Origin: Hyphomicrobiales bacterium
GTDB taxonomy: Bacteria; Pseudomonadota; Alphaproteobacteria; Rhizobiales; Rhizobiaceae
Direction: 5' to 3'
NCBI GenBank assembly: GCA_900468805.1
Contig: UEIF01000023.1
Coordinates: 1 to 64,000, forward strand
Length of the DNA: 64,000 nucleotides
The notes under the pieces are model-generated. The model had not been told where the DNA came from. It made no database searches and saw only the letters and a list, made by a program, of their open reading frames with translations. Each line of letters opens with the position of its first letter. The stretch's first letter is position 1. Below are positions 33,108 to 41,350 of this stretch, piece after piece. The translations under genes were made by a program, and so were the position numbers.

Positions 33108-33671
33108 ATGAACCTGCCGACATTCGTTATCGCCGTCTTCACGCTGCTGATCCTTCCTGGCCCCACCAATGCGGTTCTGGCCTTGGCGTCGACAGCGCTG
33201 ACTGTCTGGCGGTCTCTGTCGCTCATCGCCTCGGTGGTGCTCGCCTATCTCGCAATCATCGTTCCGGTGTCGAGCATCGCCGCCCCGCTCCTTAATGGCC
33301 ATCCAGGCATCGCCTGCATCGTCAAGCTCGCTTCGGCGATATGGGTTCTCTATCTTGCGCTCAAGCTATGGGTTCCGGCACCGGCGGGCGGCCAGGACAC
33401 GCTCGGTCCCGGTCAGCTCTTCATCACCACGCTGCTCAATCCCAAGGCCATCATCATCGGCCTCACCCTTGCGCCTGCCGTCCAGGCGGGAGTGCCCGCA
33501 GCGATGGTGGCATTCGTCTGTTGCGCAACGGTGACGTCGGCAACATGGCTTGGTATTGGCGGTCTGCTTGTCGGGCGCCACGCGCAAATGCCACCTCTTG
33601 CGCGGCATTGCGGTTGCGCGGTGCTGGTCGCCTTCTCCCTGACACTTGCCGTCAGCGCTCTTTGGACCTGA
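33108..33671 (+). CDS. LysE/RhtB-type small exporter
   Basis: A 187-residue membrane protein with about six hydrophobic segments and the LysE-family opening FVIAVFTLLILPGPTNAVLALAS (PGP motif) plus LFITTLLNPKAIIIGLTLAP. Family members export amino acids or related small molecules. ATG 33108 is preceded by AAGGA and is the natural start of the first membrane segment; the frame is open from 32952 but would cross two FNR-type boxes. It is somewhat short and lacks some of the usual internal loop. The exported substrate is unknown. Confidence 0.8.
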   Translation: MNLPTFVIAVFTLLILPGPTNAVLALASTALTVWRSLSLIASVVLAYLAIIVPVSSIAAPLLNGHPGIACIVKLASAIWVLYLALKLWVPAPAGGQDTLGPGQLFITTLLNPKAIIIGLTLAPAVQAGVPAAMVAFVCCATVTSATWLGIGGLLVGRHAQMPPLARHCGCAVLVAFSLTLAVSALWT

Positions 33672-34001
33672 TACCTGTGTGAGATTTTCATGCCGGATAG
33701 CGCGGCCTTAAGACACCTATGAGCCATCGTTCACGTGGTTATGCAGCGCCGGTGACTGTCTGCTGGCGTGACCTTTGGCGCGCTTCGACGGTGGGTCTCT
33801 CCGGGTCCCTAACGCGCCTTCATAAACGACCACACCGAGATAGCGCTCGCCCGTTTAGTCCCAGATATGCACAAAAATTGCGACAACCAATCATATATGA
33901 CATGTCAAATTCAGGTCAGCCGTCCCGCTGACGCACGGACCCACATAAGGAATCCGCTAGCCTTCGGACCTATCATCTCGTCTCGAGTATCCTCTCCGAT
34001 T
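33672..34001. other. Gene-free stretch
   Basis: About 330 bp with no convincing gene on either strand. It separates the denitrification island from the secreted-protein genes. I see no clear terminator or repeat in it. Confidence 0.5.
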
Positions 34002-34499
34002 TCAGCTCGCGCAGAGCTTCTTCAACGCATTCTCCACTCCCTTGCGAAGGGCAGCCGAGATCTCGGGTTCGAATGTTGTGACAACGTCACCAAACTCGCC
34101 GCCGGCCTCAATGATCTCGATCGAACTTCCGCTCATGACACAGGTGGCAAGATTGGCCTGCAGGTGAATTCGAGCCTTTGCCGAAAAACCGCCCTGGAGA
34201 GGGGCATCGTCCGATGTCCGGCAGGCGAGCGTGCCGAGTGCGCTTGCCTCGGCCAAATCTCTGTCAACCCGGATTTCAAGCGTGTCGATCCTAACGAAGT
34301 CGAGCTTATCGATGCCCAATTGGATCTTCACGCCCAAGACCGATTGCCTGACCTTCAAAGGCTTGCAGGGCTGGGCTGCCGCAATCGCTCGTTCGAGAAC
34401 ATTGGCGGCGGATGCCGGCGAGCTCAAGAAGGGGGTGACGACGATGACCGCTATGAACGCCATGCACCTCAGAAGGTGCCTGGCGTTCCGGTATGTCAT
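34002..34499 (-). CDS. Secreted hypothetical protein
   Basis: A 165-residue exported protein: signal peptide with hydrophobic core CMAFIAVIVVTPFLSSPASA, cleaved before ANVLERAI. The mature part has three or four cysteines (AAQPCKPL, LACRTSDD, LATCVMSG, KKLCAS) that could form disulfides, and alternating beta-type segments (VLGVKIQLGIDKLDFVRIDTLEIRVD). No family recognised. Start at 34499 chosen as the beginning of the signal peptide. Confidence 0.65.
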   Translation of the reverse strand: MTYRNARHLLRCMAFIAVIVVTPFLSSPASAANVLERAIAAAQPCKPLKVRQSVLGVKIQLGIDKLDFVRIDTLEIRVDRDLAEASALGTLACRTSDDAPLQGGFSAKARIHLQANLATCVMSGSSIEIIEAGGEFGDVVTTFEPEISAALRKGVENALKKLCAS

Positions 34500-34796
34500 G
34501 GCCTGACGTCTCAGGTCGCCGGGCGAGCCTGTCAAGCCAGACCCCATCTTCGAACGAATTTCAAAATGATCGACACGCATGCTCATCCTCAGGTCGAAGT
34601 GTGTCTGGCGACATCAGAATACAGCGTCCTTATGCAAAGGGAAGAATGTTGCATCAGGTCCCTAAATACCCGGCTCCAGCGTAGCGGCAGGCATCGGTTT
34701 CCCAAATCTATCGCCGGAGAAACTTCGGCCCGATCGCGACAAACGTGGCTGTCAGCAATGGGGAGCGAACTGTGCTATGGCACAAAACCGCCGATG

Positions 34797-34968
34797 TCCC
34801 GGCTGTCAGCCAGAGCAATCACCACACCCTCTCATCGCAACACTACTCGCAGTTGCCTCATCGAAGCGCGCCGGATGGTGGTTTCGGAAGGGACAAGCGC
34901 CAGGAACGCGGCCAATGCGGTCTCCTATGAAGGAGTCTCGCAGTCCGAGCGCGAACACGCAAGAACCC
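34797..34968 (+). pseudogene. AraC-type regulator remnant (C-terminal helix-turn-helix piece)
   Basis: One frame reads IEARRMVVSEGTSARNAANAVSYEGVSQSE, closely following the AraC-family pattern EARRLMVSEG.SA..AA..VGYESVSQFSREY. Substitutions in conserved places (SYEG for GYES, SQSERE for SQFSRE) and no start or complete domain around it mark it as a decayed fragment. The surrounding 34500-35211 has no other recognisable gene on either strand. Confidence 0.6.
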
Positions 34969-35211
34969 GTCGCCGCATAATCGTCCCTGCGACGTCTTCC
35001 CAGGTGGATCGTGTATTTGTCAACAGAGGCACGTCGCCGTTCGGTGAGATCGTCAAGGCTGGCGCTCCCGCAGGCAAACAGCAGGCGGGCAGAGCAATGC
35101 CCGGGGTCTGGCACTGTCTCCGCCCGTCCCTCGATCGGCGAGGCCGGTCGATCTCTTATGCCTGTTCCAAACCGTCGCAGAGCGACTGCGACACCCACGC
35201 TAACCCTTCCG

Positions 35212-36105
35212 TCAATGCGTCATTGCAGGCTTTGGCTTCCTTTCCGTCCATTGCGGCGGAGCGCCGTACTTTGAAGCGACCACCCCAAGCAGCCCGGGTG
35301 CGCGGCCGAACGCATCGCAGGCAGCATATTTCGGCTTTCCGCCGAGCCAGGACCGAGCGCGTTGTCTTGACGGAAGTGAGAGGTTCAGTCCCTTCGGTTC
35401 CTTTCCGGCGATCAGCACCCGCGAAAAATCACCGGCAAATTTTGTTGCGAGGCCATAAGCGTCCCCGACCTCGGAAACGCGGGGATTGTCCTGAATGGAG
35501 TTGGCGCCACGTGCCCACAGCATTGCGGCATTTTGCATTCCAGTGGCGTCGAGCGCTTCGGCTTCGATCGCCAGGCCACCGAGGCCGAAGGGGAGGCGCG
35601 GCACGCTCACAGGCAAGGCAAAGCCCGAACCAACGCTGACGACGGTTGCGACCCCGGCAACGGCCTTGTTGGTCGGAACGATGTCCGCGACGACCGAACG
35701 GACGGTCAGATCTGCCGGCTGGCCGGCTGGGACCATCTGGTATTTGTCGCTTAGCGCCACGCACAGTGCCCGGTCGAGAGCGTTGGAAACCAGAGACCGG
35801 TCGGCCTCGGACTTGATTTTGGACGCAGCGCTGAAGGAAAAGACAGTCGGAACGATAGCGACGGTCTTCACCCGTGCCAGTTGCTGCCCGTCGACGTAGA
35901 GCCGTTTCTTGCCGAGCGTCCCCTTCGATGGACCGAGATTCGTGTAGGAGGCCAGCGTTCCCGCCTCCTTGAGCGGCACGGCAGCACACCCGGAAACGGT
36001 TGCCGTTATCAGTAAGGCAATAAACGCCAGGAGCGATGCCCTGGACTGCTGGTTGAAAAGCGGTTGGTTGAAAAATCGACGACGTGAATGCGAATTGCTG
36101 GGCAT
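35212..36105 (-). CDS. DUF3313-type lipoprotein
   Basis: A 297-residue exported lipoprotein: LLAFIALLITATVSGCAAVP gives a lipobox with Cys near residue 40. The mature sequence (AGTLASYTNLGPSKGTLGKKRLYVDGQQLARVKTVAIVPT-type opening, then DRSLVSNALDRALCVALSDKYQMV and ADLTVRSVVADIVPTN) resembles DUF3313 lipoproteins of rhizobia. Function unknown; it would be anchored in the cell envelope. Start 36105 keeps the basic N-region; the frame extends to 36153. Confidence 0.75.
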   Translation of the reverse strand: MPSNSHSRRRFFNQPLFNQQSRASLLAFIALLITATVSGCAAVPLKEAGTLASYTNLGPSKGTLGKKRLYVDGQQLARVKTVAIVPTVFSFSAASKIKSEADRSLVSNALDRALCVALSDKYQMVPAGQPADLTVRSVVADIVPTNKAVAGVATVVSVGSGFALPVSVPRLPFGLGGLAIEAEALDATGMQNAAMLWARGANSIQDNPRVSEVGDAYGLATKFAGDFSRVLIAGKEPKGLNLSLPSRQRARSWLGGKPKYAACDAFGRAPGLLGVVASKYGAPPQWTERKPKPAMTH

Positions 36106-36287
36106 GTTTCTCGTTGGCCTCTGGTCATGACGATGACCGGACACTCGGAGCAAACAATTGCTACACCATTACATGGTCCACCGTTTGCTGCATTTGGATG
36201 CAGGATCGATACTTCTGTTCCCGACGAACCGCGTTCATTCCCGAATTTTCCGCAGAAGCGGATCGCATTCGGCGGCGATATAGACAT

Positions 36288-36596
36288 TGGAAGCGCACCG
36301 AAGGAGCCCGCGGCCTGAAGCTCGATCACAAGACCGGCTCGCTGACGCCGGGCAAGGAAGCCGACATCATTCTGCTCGACGCCAATGCAATCAACGTTGC
36401 TCCGCTGAACCATGTGCCCGGCGCTGTCGTAACCCTTATGGAGCGATCGAACGTCTCGACGGTTCTTTGCGCCGGCAAGGTCCGCAAGTGGCAGGGCGCT
36501 TTGCTTGGTCACGACATTGCCAAGCTCAGGGTCGAACTGGAAGGAAGCCGCGACTATCTGATTGAAGCGGCAGGCATCAAACCACGTTATTTCTGA
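36288..36596 (+). pseudogene. Amidohydrolase remnant (C-terminal fragment)
   Basis: One frame reads EGARGLKLDHKTGSLTPGKEADIILLDAN and continues through VTLMERSNVSTVLCAGKVRKW to a stop at 36594-36596. This is the C-terminal third of a chlorohydrolase/cytosine-deaminase-type amidohydrolase. The metal-binding part is missing and the sequence upstream is unrelated in frame, so the gene is 5'-truncated. Confidence 0.75.
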
Positions 36597-36800
36597 GCAG
36601 CCCAAGCAACGAGTGGCTCTTATTCTGCTCACTCAATCGCGAGTGGGCGTCAACAGAATTGTCGACGCCGCCACTCCTTCGTCTCCTGGCGCCGGAAGCT
36701 GAATAGTTATTTGGCTGAGCGGGTGAGCTCCCCTGCGGTTGGCAGGAGAGTTAACATTTTCAAGCCGAAGATTGGTTCAGAACGAAAGACGCGTTCCCGA

Positions 36801-37670
36801 TCAGCCGCCAAGTACAAATCGAGAAAATGCGAGGGAATTCTGCGCATCCTCATCCATCTTCGCTTCGTCTGCGCCGTCAGTCAGGTCCCGCCAGACCCGA
36901 ATGTCAGAGCCAATCGTACCACCGGTCTTGACGAATGGTTCCATGACGACAGCGCCACTGTAGTCGATATCGCGGAGCGCGAGGCCTATCTCATGCCAGG
37001 GTATTCTGCCTTTCCCCGGCACCCGGCGATTGCTCTCTCCAGTGTGGAAATGACCTAGCAAGGGGCCAGCGGTGCGGATGGCATCGCCGAAACTGTCTTC
37101 CTCGATGTTCATATGGAAGGTATCGAGCATCACCTTGACGTTTGATTTGCCGACGTCCTTTACGAAGGCAACGCCTTCGGCGGCAGTGTTCAGGACGTGG
37201 TTTTCGAACCGGTTCAGCACCTCGAGGCAAAGGTTTATGCCCAGGTTGTTTGCGAAGTCTGCAATGCCGTGAATGCCCTCGACACCACGCGCCCGATCAC
37301 CGGCTTTGTCGATCGGCTGCGAGTAATCAACCGGCCAGTACGAGTGGAGTGCACCGCCGATCGTCTTGATATCAAGCTTGGCTACGTTGGTGAGAGTTTG
37401 CTCGAAAAACGCCTTGCCAGCTGCCCGTACCGCACTGTCAGGCGACGACAGGTTTTTGGACCTGGAAGGACCGATCCCCGCGGTCAGAATGATACCGTTG
37501 TCCTTCGCGCTCTGCTTGATCGCTGCGAGATCTGCATCGCTATATTCATTGATGTGATGCGCGGCGACTTCGAGAATGTCGAACCCGAGCTTCGCCACCT
37601 TTTCGACGTACGGGCCAAACTTGGCGCTCCATTCATGCTCCCAGTAGGAGTAGTAGATTCCGTATTTCAT
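36801..37670 (-). CDS. D-allulose (D-psicose) 3-epimerase
   Basis: A 289-residue TIM-barrel ketose 3-epimerase that interconverts D-fructose and D-allulose. It reads very close to the characterised Agrobacterium tumefaciens D-psicose 3-epimerase throughout (MKYGIYYSYWEHEWSAKFGP start, GGALHSYWPVDYSQP, HTGESNRRVPGKGR). The four metal ligands fall at Glu150, Asp183, His209 and Glu244, the positions known in that enzyme. Same length. It is the last gene of a minus-strand sugar transport operon. Confidence 0.95.
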   Translation of the reverse strand: MKYGIYYSYWEHEWSAKFGPYVEKVAKLGFDILEVAAHHINEYSDADLAAIKQSAKDNGIILTAGIGPSRSKNLSSPDSAVRAAGKAFFEQTLTNVAKLDIKTIGGALHSYWPVDYSQPIDKAGDRARGVEGIHGIADFANNLGINLCLEVLNRFENHVLNTAAEGVAFVKDVGKSNVKVMLDTFHMNIEEDSFGDAIRTAGPLLGHFHTGESNRRVPGKGRIPWHEIGLALRDIDYSGAVVMEPFVKTGGTIGSDIRVWRDLTDGADEAKMDEDAQNSLAFSRFVLGG

Positions 37671-37791
37671 AAGAGTCTCCCTTAGGTTTCAGCTGTATTG
37701 GTTGGTGGCTGGCAGGACCGCGGCGCCGACGAAGGCGGCAACGAGACCTTGAGCCGAAGCAGCGAACCGAAAGCCGTTCGGTCCGACATGG

Positions 37792-38439
37792 CTAGTTGTT
37801 GTCGATGCGTCGGTCGGGCTCAGCACTGCCAGAGATGATGGCAAGACCGTTTGGCAGATCGTTCTCTTCGACCTTGCGATTGATTTCCGTCGGATCGAGC
37901 CCGAAGGACCGCCAGCGATCCTGGAGCCGTTTGCGTAGATTGTCCTCGCTGACATCCACGAAGACAGTGAAGTCAAAAATTGGTTTGAGCCTGCCCCACG
38001 GCGCTTGTCGGGAAAGAAGGTAATTCCCTTCACAGACAATGATATCAGTTGATTGCGGGATTAGACTTCCACCGGCACGGGCGATTTCGATCGAACGATC
38101 AAACACGGGGACGGCGACGACGTCGTCTTCGTTTGCCTTGAGTCGCTCAAGCATCCGACGGAACCCGTGCGCGTCGAAGGTGTCGATGGCTCCCTTAAAC
38201 GGCCGTCGGCCCATCTGTTCCAAGACGACATCGTCGTAGTGATAGCCATCCATGGGGAACAAAGCCGCATTGACACCATGATCCGCCTTGAGCCGTTGCA
38301 CGATCCGCTCGGCAAGAGTTGATTTTCCCGAACCGGGTGCACCTGCAATGGCGATCAACACTCTCTTGCCGCCACTTTCAGATAGCCGTTCAGCGGCGAC
38401 CCTCGCGATCTCACTCGCGTTTTCTTCAATATTGCTCAA
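37792..38439 (-). CDS. P-loop sugar kinase-like protein (FrcK/uridine kinase type)
   Basis: A 215-residue ATP-binding protein with Walker A GAPGSGKST near residue 33, then MDGYHYDDVVL near 63, FDRSIEIARAG near 115 and VCEGNYLL near 135, the layout of the phosphoribulokinase/uridine kinase family. Close relatives include FrcK of the S. meliloti fructose transport locus. It probably phosphorylates the imported ketose. The start is TTG 38439 with a very strong AGGGAGGAG in front. The 120 bp between it and the epimerase hold no gene. Confidence 0.85.
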   Translation of the reverse strand: MSNIEENASEIARVAAERLSESGGKRVLIAIAGAPGSGKSTLAERIVQRLKADHGVNAALFPMDGYHYDDVVLEQMGRRPFKGAIDTFDAHGFRRMLERLKANEDDVVAVPVFDRSIEIARAGGSLIPQSTDIIVCEGNYLLSRQAPWGRLKPIFDFTVFVDVSEDNLRKRLQDRWRSFGLDPTEINRKVEENDLPNGLAIISGSAEPDRRIDNN

Positions 38440-38477
38440 GGAACTCCTCCCTTAATTTCGGCCTGGCGCACTAAGGC

Positions 38478-39338
38478 CTATGCGCCAAAGCCTTGCATTC
38501 CGTATTGCGCAGCCTTGCCGCGCAGAAACGAGAGACCGCCTCCCATGACTTCCTCTTCGTCGCGAGCAACCGGACGCCAGGTGGAAATGTCGCCGGCCAT
38601 CTCGCGCGGCATGCTGACAAAGCTCTCCAGGACAAGAGCGCCTTTGAAGCCGATTGCTGAATGGGCAACGAAGATCGAATCCCAGGGTACGTTGCCTGCA
38701 CCGGGGGTTCCGCGATCGCTTTCCGACATGTGCATGTACTTGAGGTGATCGCGAGCGGCGAGAATGCCGTTGGCGGCCCCCTTTTCCTCAATGTTCATGT
38801 GGAATGTGTCCAGATGGACGAAGACGTTGTCCATTCCGATCCGCTCGACCAGCGCCGCGGCCTGCTCCGCGGTGTTGACGAGATGGTTTTCGTAGCGGTT
38901 TACCGCTTCGACGCCGAGCTGGATGCCCTTGGACTTAGCGCGTCGCGCCGCCGCCTCGAGGGCGCGGGTAAGGTTGTCGTACTCAGCCTCGGTTGGCAGC
39001 GAGCCGGTTCGTTCGTTGGTACCACCAAACGTCACTCCGGTGAGTGCCTCAGCGCCCATCTCGGCGGCCTTGTCTATTGCTACTTCAAGATGGCGGATGG
39101 CGGCCTCTGGTCGCTTTGAGGCCCAAGCCGCCTCAGGAAGCACGAGCGAGCATGCTGCCCTGATCCTGTTCTTTGCCAAAAGCGAACGGGTGTGCTCGGC
39201 GTCTACAGAGGGTGCGTCGACCAATGGGATTTCAATGAACCCGAGCTGGTACTTCTTTGCACCGGCAATGGCCCGCTCCGCTCCTGCGCGGTCCCAGTTC
39301 ATTGTCCACATGCTTGCGTGAATTCCAAAACCCTGCAC
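38478..39338 (-). CDS. Sugar 3-epimerase family protein (second, distinct copy)
   Basis: A 286-residue TIM-barrel protein of the tagatose/L-ribulose 3-epimerase group. Predicted metal ligands are Glu144 (GVEAVNRYENH), Asp177 (HLDTFHMNIEE), His203 (YMHMSESDRG) and Glu238 (VLESF), all in place. It differs clearly from the allulose epimerase at 36801, so it likely acts on another ketose or on a phosphorylated form. It lies 3 nt after the permease gene and before the kinase. Confidence 0.9.
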   Translation of the reverse strand: MQGFGIHASMWTMNWDRAGAERAIAGAKKYQLGFIEIPLVDAPSVDAEHTRSLLAKNRIRAACSLVLPEAAWASKRPEAAIRHLEVAIDKAAEMGAEALTGVTFGGTNERTGSLPTEAEYDNLTRALEAAARRAKSKGIQLGVEAVNRYENHLVNTAEQAAALVERIGMDNVFVHLDTFHMNIEEKGAANGILAARDHLKYMHMSESDRGTPGAGNVPWDSIFVAHSAIGFKGALVLESFVSMPREMAGDISTWRPVARDEEEVMGGGLSFLRGKAAQYGMQGFGA

Positions 39339-39341
39339 GGT

Positions 39342-40337
39342 TCATCCCTTCTTTCTGCGTGAAGCCCTGTAGGCCGAAACGATGGTTCTGGCGGCCATGA
39401 CCACGATCATCAGAACGCCCCAGAGCGCGGTTGCGAGATGTTGATTTGCCCCCATCAGGTTGAGACCCGATGACAGGAGTTGGAGCACGATGAGTGCAAC
39501 GAAGACCGGCAGCACGCGGCCAAAACCGCCAAACGGATTGATCCCGCCCAGAAATGCAGCAAGCACCGTGATAAGTAGGTAAGATTCGCCGTGTCCGACG
39601 CGGACGGAATTGAAGCGGGCAAGCATGATCACCCCAGCAACGGCGCACATCAGCCCGGACAGCATGTAGACAAGGACCAGGATGCGACGGGTGTTCAAGC
39701 CGGAATAGCGAGCTGCCTCGATGTTGGAGCCGATCATCAGCAAGCCGAAACCGAGCTTGAAGCGCGTCAGCAAGAGCTGCCATAGACCAACACAAACGAT
39801 GAAGATCATCAGCGGGATCGGGAAGCCGAATATCTGTCCGTGCCCGATCGGAGCGATGAAGCTCGGAAAACCGGAAACGTCCCCGCCTCGTGTGAGAAAC
39901 TCCCCCAGGCCGCGCAGGAAGATCATCATCGACAGCGTCACAAGGATCGGATGGGCACGCGTATAGGCGATCGCCGCACCGGTCATCAGTCCCGCGGCGC
40001 CACCGGTGGCAAGCGCAGCCAAGATGCCAAGAAGAAAGGCGAACGGAGGCGCATCCACTCCGCCGTATGATTGCATCACCCACGCAGCGGCAAGACCCGA
40101 CAGATTGGCGGTGAATGTAACCGAGAGATTGATGCCGCCAGTCAAAAGCGGAAGCAGCATCGCCAGCGTAAGGAGGCCCAGTTCAGGAAGCTGGAATGCG
40201 ACGGAGCCGAACGTTGCAGCGGAGATGAAGTTGTTTGCTGCAAGACCGAAGATGATCATTACGGCCAGGAAGGCGATGGCCGGACCCATCATATCAGCGC
40301 CGAAGGTGGCATTGAACCTTTGAGCCATGGCTTTCAT
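39342..40337 (-). CDS. Sugar ABC transporter permease (second of two)
   Basis: A 331-residue BPD_transp_2-family permease with about nine hydrophobic segments (LPELGLLTLAMLLPLLTGGI near 50, FLGGINPFGGFGRVLPV near 262). Shorter on conserved glycines than its neighbour at 40334, so the two probably form a heterodimeric channel. It overlaps that gene by four bases (ATGA at 40334-40337). Confidence 0.92.
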   Translation of the reverse strand: MKAMAQRFNATFGADMMGPAIAFLAVMIIFGLAANNFISAATFGSVAFQLPELGLLTLAMLLPLLTGGINLSVTFTANLSGLAAAWVMQSYGGVDAPPFAFLLGILAALATGGAAGLMTGAAIAYTRAHPILVTLSMMIFLRGLGEFLTRGGDVSGFPSFIAPIGHGQIFGFPIPLMIFIVCVGLWQLLLTRFKLGFGLLMIGSNIEAARYSGLNTRRILVLVYMLSGLMCAVAGVIMLARFNSVRVGHGESYLLITVLAAFLGGINPFGGFGRVLPVFVALIVLQLLSSGLNLMGANQHLATALWGVLMIVVMAARTIVSAYRASRRKKG

Positions 40338-41350
40338 TGGTGTGTGCTCCCTCTGCTGGTGCCGCCCTTGGCAAGGAACGGCAGGAGCTTGTCGATCCGT
40401 GCGGAAGACAGCGTGATGGCGATGAGGATGATCGCACCGACGATCATCTTGAATGCGAATGGCGAGACACCCATGAGGTTAAGGCCGTTCTGAGTGATCG
40501 AAACCATCAGCACACCCAGGACACATCCGATGACGGACCCTTTCCCGCCACCCAGCCGGGCCCCACCGAGAACTGTGGCGGCCAGGACATCGAGTTCACG
40601 ACCATAGAGAGCGTTGGGAACGACTTCTTCGGCGTAGTGGGCCTGCATCAGTCCGGCGATACCCGCCATGAGGCCCAGCCAGCCGAACGAGATGTAATGC
40701 ATGGCCCCGATGTTGATACCGAAGCGGCGTGCACCCTCGGGATTGTCGCCGAATGCGTAGAGCTGACGTCCAATGGTCGTGCGGGAAATCATGAACCAGG
40801 TTGCCACGCAGCAGAGGATCATGACGACGACTGGCAGAGTAAGCTCCACCCACGAGCCATCGGCCATCTCGTGTTCGTAGAACACAACCCGTGTGGTCAG
40901 CCACTCAGGCAGGTCGTAAATCGACACGCCCTTGGTGAAGAACATCAGGAGCCCGAAGAAGATGTTGAACGTGGAGATCGTCGCGACGATTGAGATGATG
41001 TGAAGCCGATAGACCAGAGCTGCGTTGATCAGACCAAGGCCGATCCCAACGGCTCCAGCGATGATGAAACCTTCGGCCCAGTTTCCGCCGCCCAATGCAC
41101 CCAGTGCGAGCGCGGTCACGTATTGGACCACCGACGCGGCAACGGCGAAGGAAATGTCGATCCCGCCTGAAATCAGGACTACGAGAAGTCCGACGGCGAA
41201 GATGATGTTGACGGCCGAGACGTTCAGCACGTCGAATGCATTCGAAACCGTAAGAAACCGGTCAGTTCCAAAGGACAGTCCGACGCATAGCACGATCATG
41301 ACCGCCAGAAGCGTGGATTCTGTTGTGTGTCCAAGGATCAATCTACGCAT
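40334..41350 (-). CDS. Sugar ABC transporter permease (first of two)
   Basis: A 338-residue CUT2-type permease with the family segments LLVVLISGGIDISFAVAASV near residue 53 and VLAATVLGGARLGGGKGSVIG near 250. About eight to ten membrane segments. It overlaps the ATPase gene by 8 bp. Presence of two dissimilar permeases distinguishes this importer from the one at 2825-6427. Confidence 0.93.
   Translation of the reverse strand: MRRLILGHTTESTLLAVMIVLCVGLSFGTDRFLTVSNAFDVLNVSAVNIIFAVGLLVVLISGGIDISFAVAASVVQYVTALALGALGGGNWAEGFIIAGAVGIGLGLINAALVYRLHIISIVATISTFNIFFGLLMFFTKGVSIYDLPEWLTTRVVFYEHEMADGSWVELTLPVVVMILCCVATWFMISRTTIGRQLYAFGDNPEGARRFGINIGAMHYISFGWLGLMAGIAGLMQAHYAEEVVPNALYGRELDVLAATVLGGARLGGGKGSVIGCVLGVLMVSITQNGLNLMGVSPFAFKMIVGAIILIAITLSSARIDKLLPFLAKGGTSRGSTHQ

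Noticed and set aside
33867..35639. A 590-codon open frame on the plus strand
   Set aside because: It runs antisense through a secreted protein gene (34002-34499) and a lipoprotein gene (35212-36105) that have clear signal peptides. Its translation is low-complexity and unrelated to any family except the short AraC-like remnant.
37671..37791. Short minus-strand frame reading GFRFAASAQGLVAAFVGAAVL between the epimerase and the kinase
   Set aside because: It is open only as the out-of-frame continuation of the kinase gene and has no start or recognisable family.
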